Of a DNA stretch of 64,000 nucleotides, positions 62,169-64,000 are shown in pieces (positions within the stretch are counted from its first letter, which is position 1; the number at the start of each line of letters is the position of its first letter). The DNA comes from Aquilaria yunnanensis. Taxonomy: Eukaryota; Streptophyta; Magnoliopsida; Malvales; Thymelaeaceae. Where the stretch lies: positions 34,047,992-34,111,991 of the forward strand of contig CM077600.1 in NCBI GenBank assembly GCA_039654915.1, read 5' to 3'. The translations under genes and the position numbers were made by a program. Under the pieces are notes generated by a model. The model worked only from the letters and a program-made list of their open reading frames with translations, made no database searches and was not told the DNA's origin.

Positions 62169-63081
62169 CCACAAACATGAAAGCTGTTCGCCGGTCGGTG
62201 ACGAATTCTTTTCATGAGATTTTCCTGTGTACGCTGTTTTCCCAGGATACTGCCGTGTTCACTTCGGTCCGTCCATTTCGGCTTTAAACCCCGCCCCTTT
62301 TCTCTTCCAGCCAAACGCTGAAAAACGTGTTACACTCACGCTTCTCTCTCAGGTTCTCTCTTTCTTTCTCTCTTCTCACAAGTGCATGTATATATTTATC
62401 CATTTATGTTGCGAATCATTTCATTTTCTGGATCGCTTGGGATGTTTCTGTACGGTTTATAGGTTCCAATTCTCTAGATCCCTCTATCATGTTTATGGGA
62501 CATTTCCCTCCTGATTTGTTGTTGTTTTTTCCTGTTATTGACTGATGACTTAATAGGTATTTATTTGAATGAAAAAAGTTCGGCCTTTCCAATTTGATGA
62601 TTCTGGGACAATCTAAGTTGGGGTTCAAAACATTCTCTTTACAAGTTCTCCTTCGTGTTGAATGACAATGCCATCTAAATCTACATTGTGGTGTGTGTGT
62701 GGTTGCAATTCAAGAAAACCCCTATCTGAACAACTGACAGAGCCCGTGTTTGTATAAGATTTAGTAACTCCCTATCTCTTGTCCCTGTGACCATACTTAT
62801 GTCTGTGATATGGCTTTCTTGAATGTTAACCTTGGTTATGCTTTGTTCACCAGGTAATGCTACATGTGCTTTATGACTTTCTCAAACCGAAGGTCTACTA
62901 AGCTTGCAACCGTATTTTGTATTCACTGTTTCTCTAGTTCCAATGGTTCTCCTAATGCGAAACTACCATCCTTGAGTAGATATATATTGGAGATTTTTTT
63001 TAGTTGCAGAAATTTCAGTGTGGTTGTTGTTGCTAATTTCAGGGATTTCAGAGTAGAACGATACTAAACGATCGTCAATTG
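62169..63081 (+). other. Upstream and leader region of the APS kinase gene
   Basis: CT-rich leader-like DNA (62320-62400) and several possible splice sites (for example the TTTCAG acceptors near 63043 and 63050) suggest that one or more 5' UTR introns precede the start codon. I could not fix the structure. No other gene is evident. Confidence 0.45.
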
Positions 63082-64000
63082 ATGATGTCAACTGTTGGGA
63101 ATTCAACTAACATATTTTGGCAAGAATCATCTGTTGGGAAGCTAGAGAGGCAGAAGCTGCTTAACCAAAAGGGATGCGTAGTATGGATTACTGGTCTTAG
63201 CGGATCAGGTTTATGTTTGATGCTTTTGAGTTTTTTTTTTTTTGGGGTTAAAACATGAAGAATCAATTCCATCTCCGTTGTGTAGACTCATCCCGACCAT
63301 ACGGTTTCCCTCCTATCTGTCAGGAAAAGGACAGGACCTGGATCTATTTGGATAATAGCTCATTTTTGAAAGACATGATTTAGAAATTGACCAAGTACCA
63401 TGGAAAAGATCTGACTGTAAAATTGTTTGCCTGGACTTCTCAGGGAAAAGCACACTGGCTTGTTCTGTGAGTAGAGAACTATATTCAAGGGGAAAGCTCT
63501 CTTATGTATTAGATGGAGACAATCTTCGGCATGGACTGAACAAGGATCTCGGTTTCAAGGCTAAAGATCGAACTGAGAATATTCGTAGAGTTGGTAAGCA
63601 TGCCGGTTAAAGTAAATGAACATCTATATAAGTTGAAATCCAATGCGTTTAACATGTATCTGGCCAAGATCGCTGGATAAAATCCCTACCAATCTCTAAA
63701 TCTATATTTAGAGAGAAAGGGCCAGGGCGGGCGCGGGGGGGGGGGGGGGGGAAACAAATGCAGTATATGTCAGACTTCAATAACTGTCTGCTTTGCCATT
63801 ACAACCTTCAAGTCTTTAAATTTAGTTGAGCCGTTTGCTGCTTGTTTCACTGTTTCGTGTTGCTGTTTAGAATTTTAATGGCTGAAATTGAGTTAACTGC
63901 AGTTGTAATCATCTCCTCACCACCTTGATCTTACAGAACTTAGTAGAAAACGGAATGTTCTGGATTTTTTGATTATATGAGTACATGTGGAGCAGAAAAT
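63082..64000 (+). CDS. APK3: Adenylyl-sulfate (APS) kinase, 5' part, truncated by the window edge
   Basis: APS kinase phosphorylates adenosine 5'-phosphosulfate to PAPS, the sulfate donor for sulfotransferases (for example in glucosinolate and peptide sulfation). Two coding exons are visible, 63082-63208 and 63444-63593, joined in frame with GT-AG junctions; the rest lies beyond the window. The start [16 protein letters not shown], with no plastid transit peptide, matches the cytosolic Arabidopsis APK3. A second ATG at 63085 is equally possible as start. The P-loop GLSGSGKST is at 38-46, split by the intron after the codon for Ser41-Gly42. [15 protein letters not shown] is the APS-binding segment, and the visible part ends ENIRRVG. 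A run of 17 G lies in the following intron (63735-63751). Confidence 0.92.
63735..63751. repeat. Poly(G) run in an APS kinase intron
   Basis: Seventeen consecutive G residues follow a GGGCGGGCGC stretch. Long poly(G) is rare in AT-rich plant DNA and is also a common place for sequencing or assembly length errors. Confidence 0.9.

Overview
This window is nuclear DNA from a flowering plant, most likely a eudicot. It is AT-rich, its genes are split by GT-AG introns, its proteins closely match plant families, and the intergenic space is filled with plant-type TIR transposons and MITEs. I cannot name the species from the sequence alone.

I could build eight protein-coding genes exon by exon. Seven are complete and keep an open frame across all splice junctions; the eighth runs off the right edge. 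They are: CCT8, chaperonin subunit theta (3854-9112, minus, 13 exons, 549 aa); a MUT9-like / photoregulatory casein-kinase-1-type protein kinase (18730-24251, plus, 16 coding exons, 707 aa); GAR1 of the H/ACA snoRNP (33202-34817, plus, 4 exons, 193 aa); NAD-dependent glutamate dehydrogenase, GDH1 type (35308-37564, minus, 9 exons, 411 aa); RLP24, a 60S assembly factor (44834-45937, minus, 4 exons, 162 aa); a probably plastid-targeted J-domain membrane protein (47782-49978, plus, 3 exons, 314 aa); a 78-aa single-pass membrane protein (50430-50769, minus, 2 exons); and the 5' part of a cytosol-type APS kinase (from 63082, plus). These are ordinary housekeeping genes with no operon-like logic. 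GAR1 and RLP24 both serve ribosome biogenesis and both have telo-box motifs upstream.

Between the genes the DNA is a mosaic of nested, non-autonomous TIR elements. Main blocks: 60-1096 (two MITEs of one family); 12579-12922 and 32646-32988 (two copies of a Tourist-like MITE, one with a TTA duplication); 25857-28418 (MITEs); 28507-31052 (a large TIR element interrupted by a 1546-bp solo LTR with a 5-bp target duplication); 31116-32642 (a TIR element with a second one nested inside that carries a decayed 5' fragment of the peroxisomal import receptor gene PEX7, a Pack-MULE-like gene capture); 37828-38552; 54050-55447 (nested pair); 56285-56702; 58630-59222 (MITE with target duplication); and 59580-62168 (an outer MITE carrying two other insertions, one of which carries a hAT MITE with a perfect 8-bp target duplication).

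I found no new multi-gene system. The most interesting items are the captured PEX7 fragment, the four-element nest at 59.6-62.2 kb, the solo LTR splitting a tandem repeat, and a perfect 23-bp inverted repeat at 42147-42231 that could encode a young miRNA or siRNA hairpin. No tRNA, rRNA or CRISPR feature was seen.
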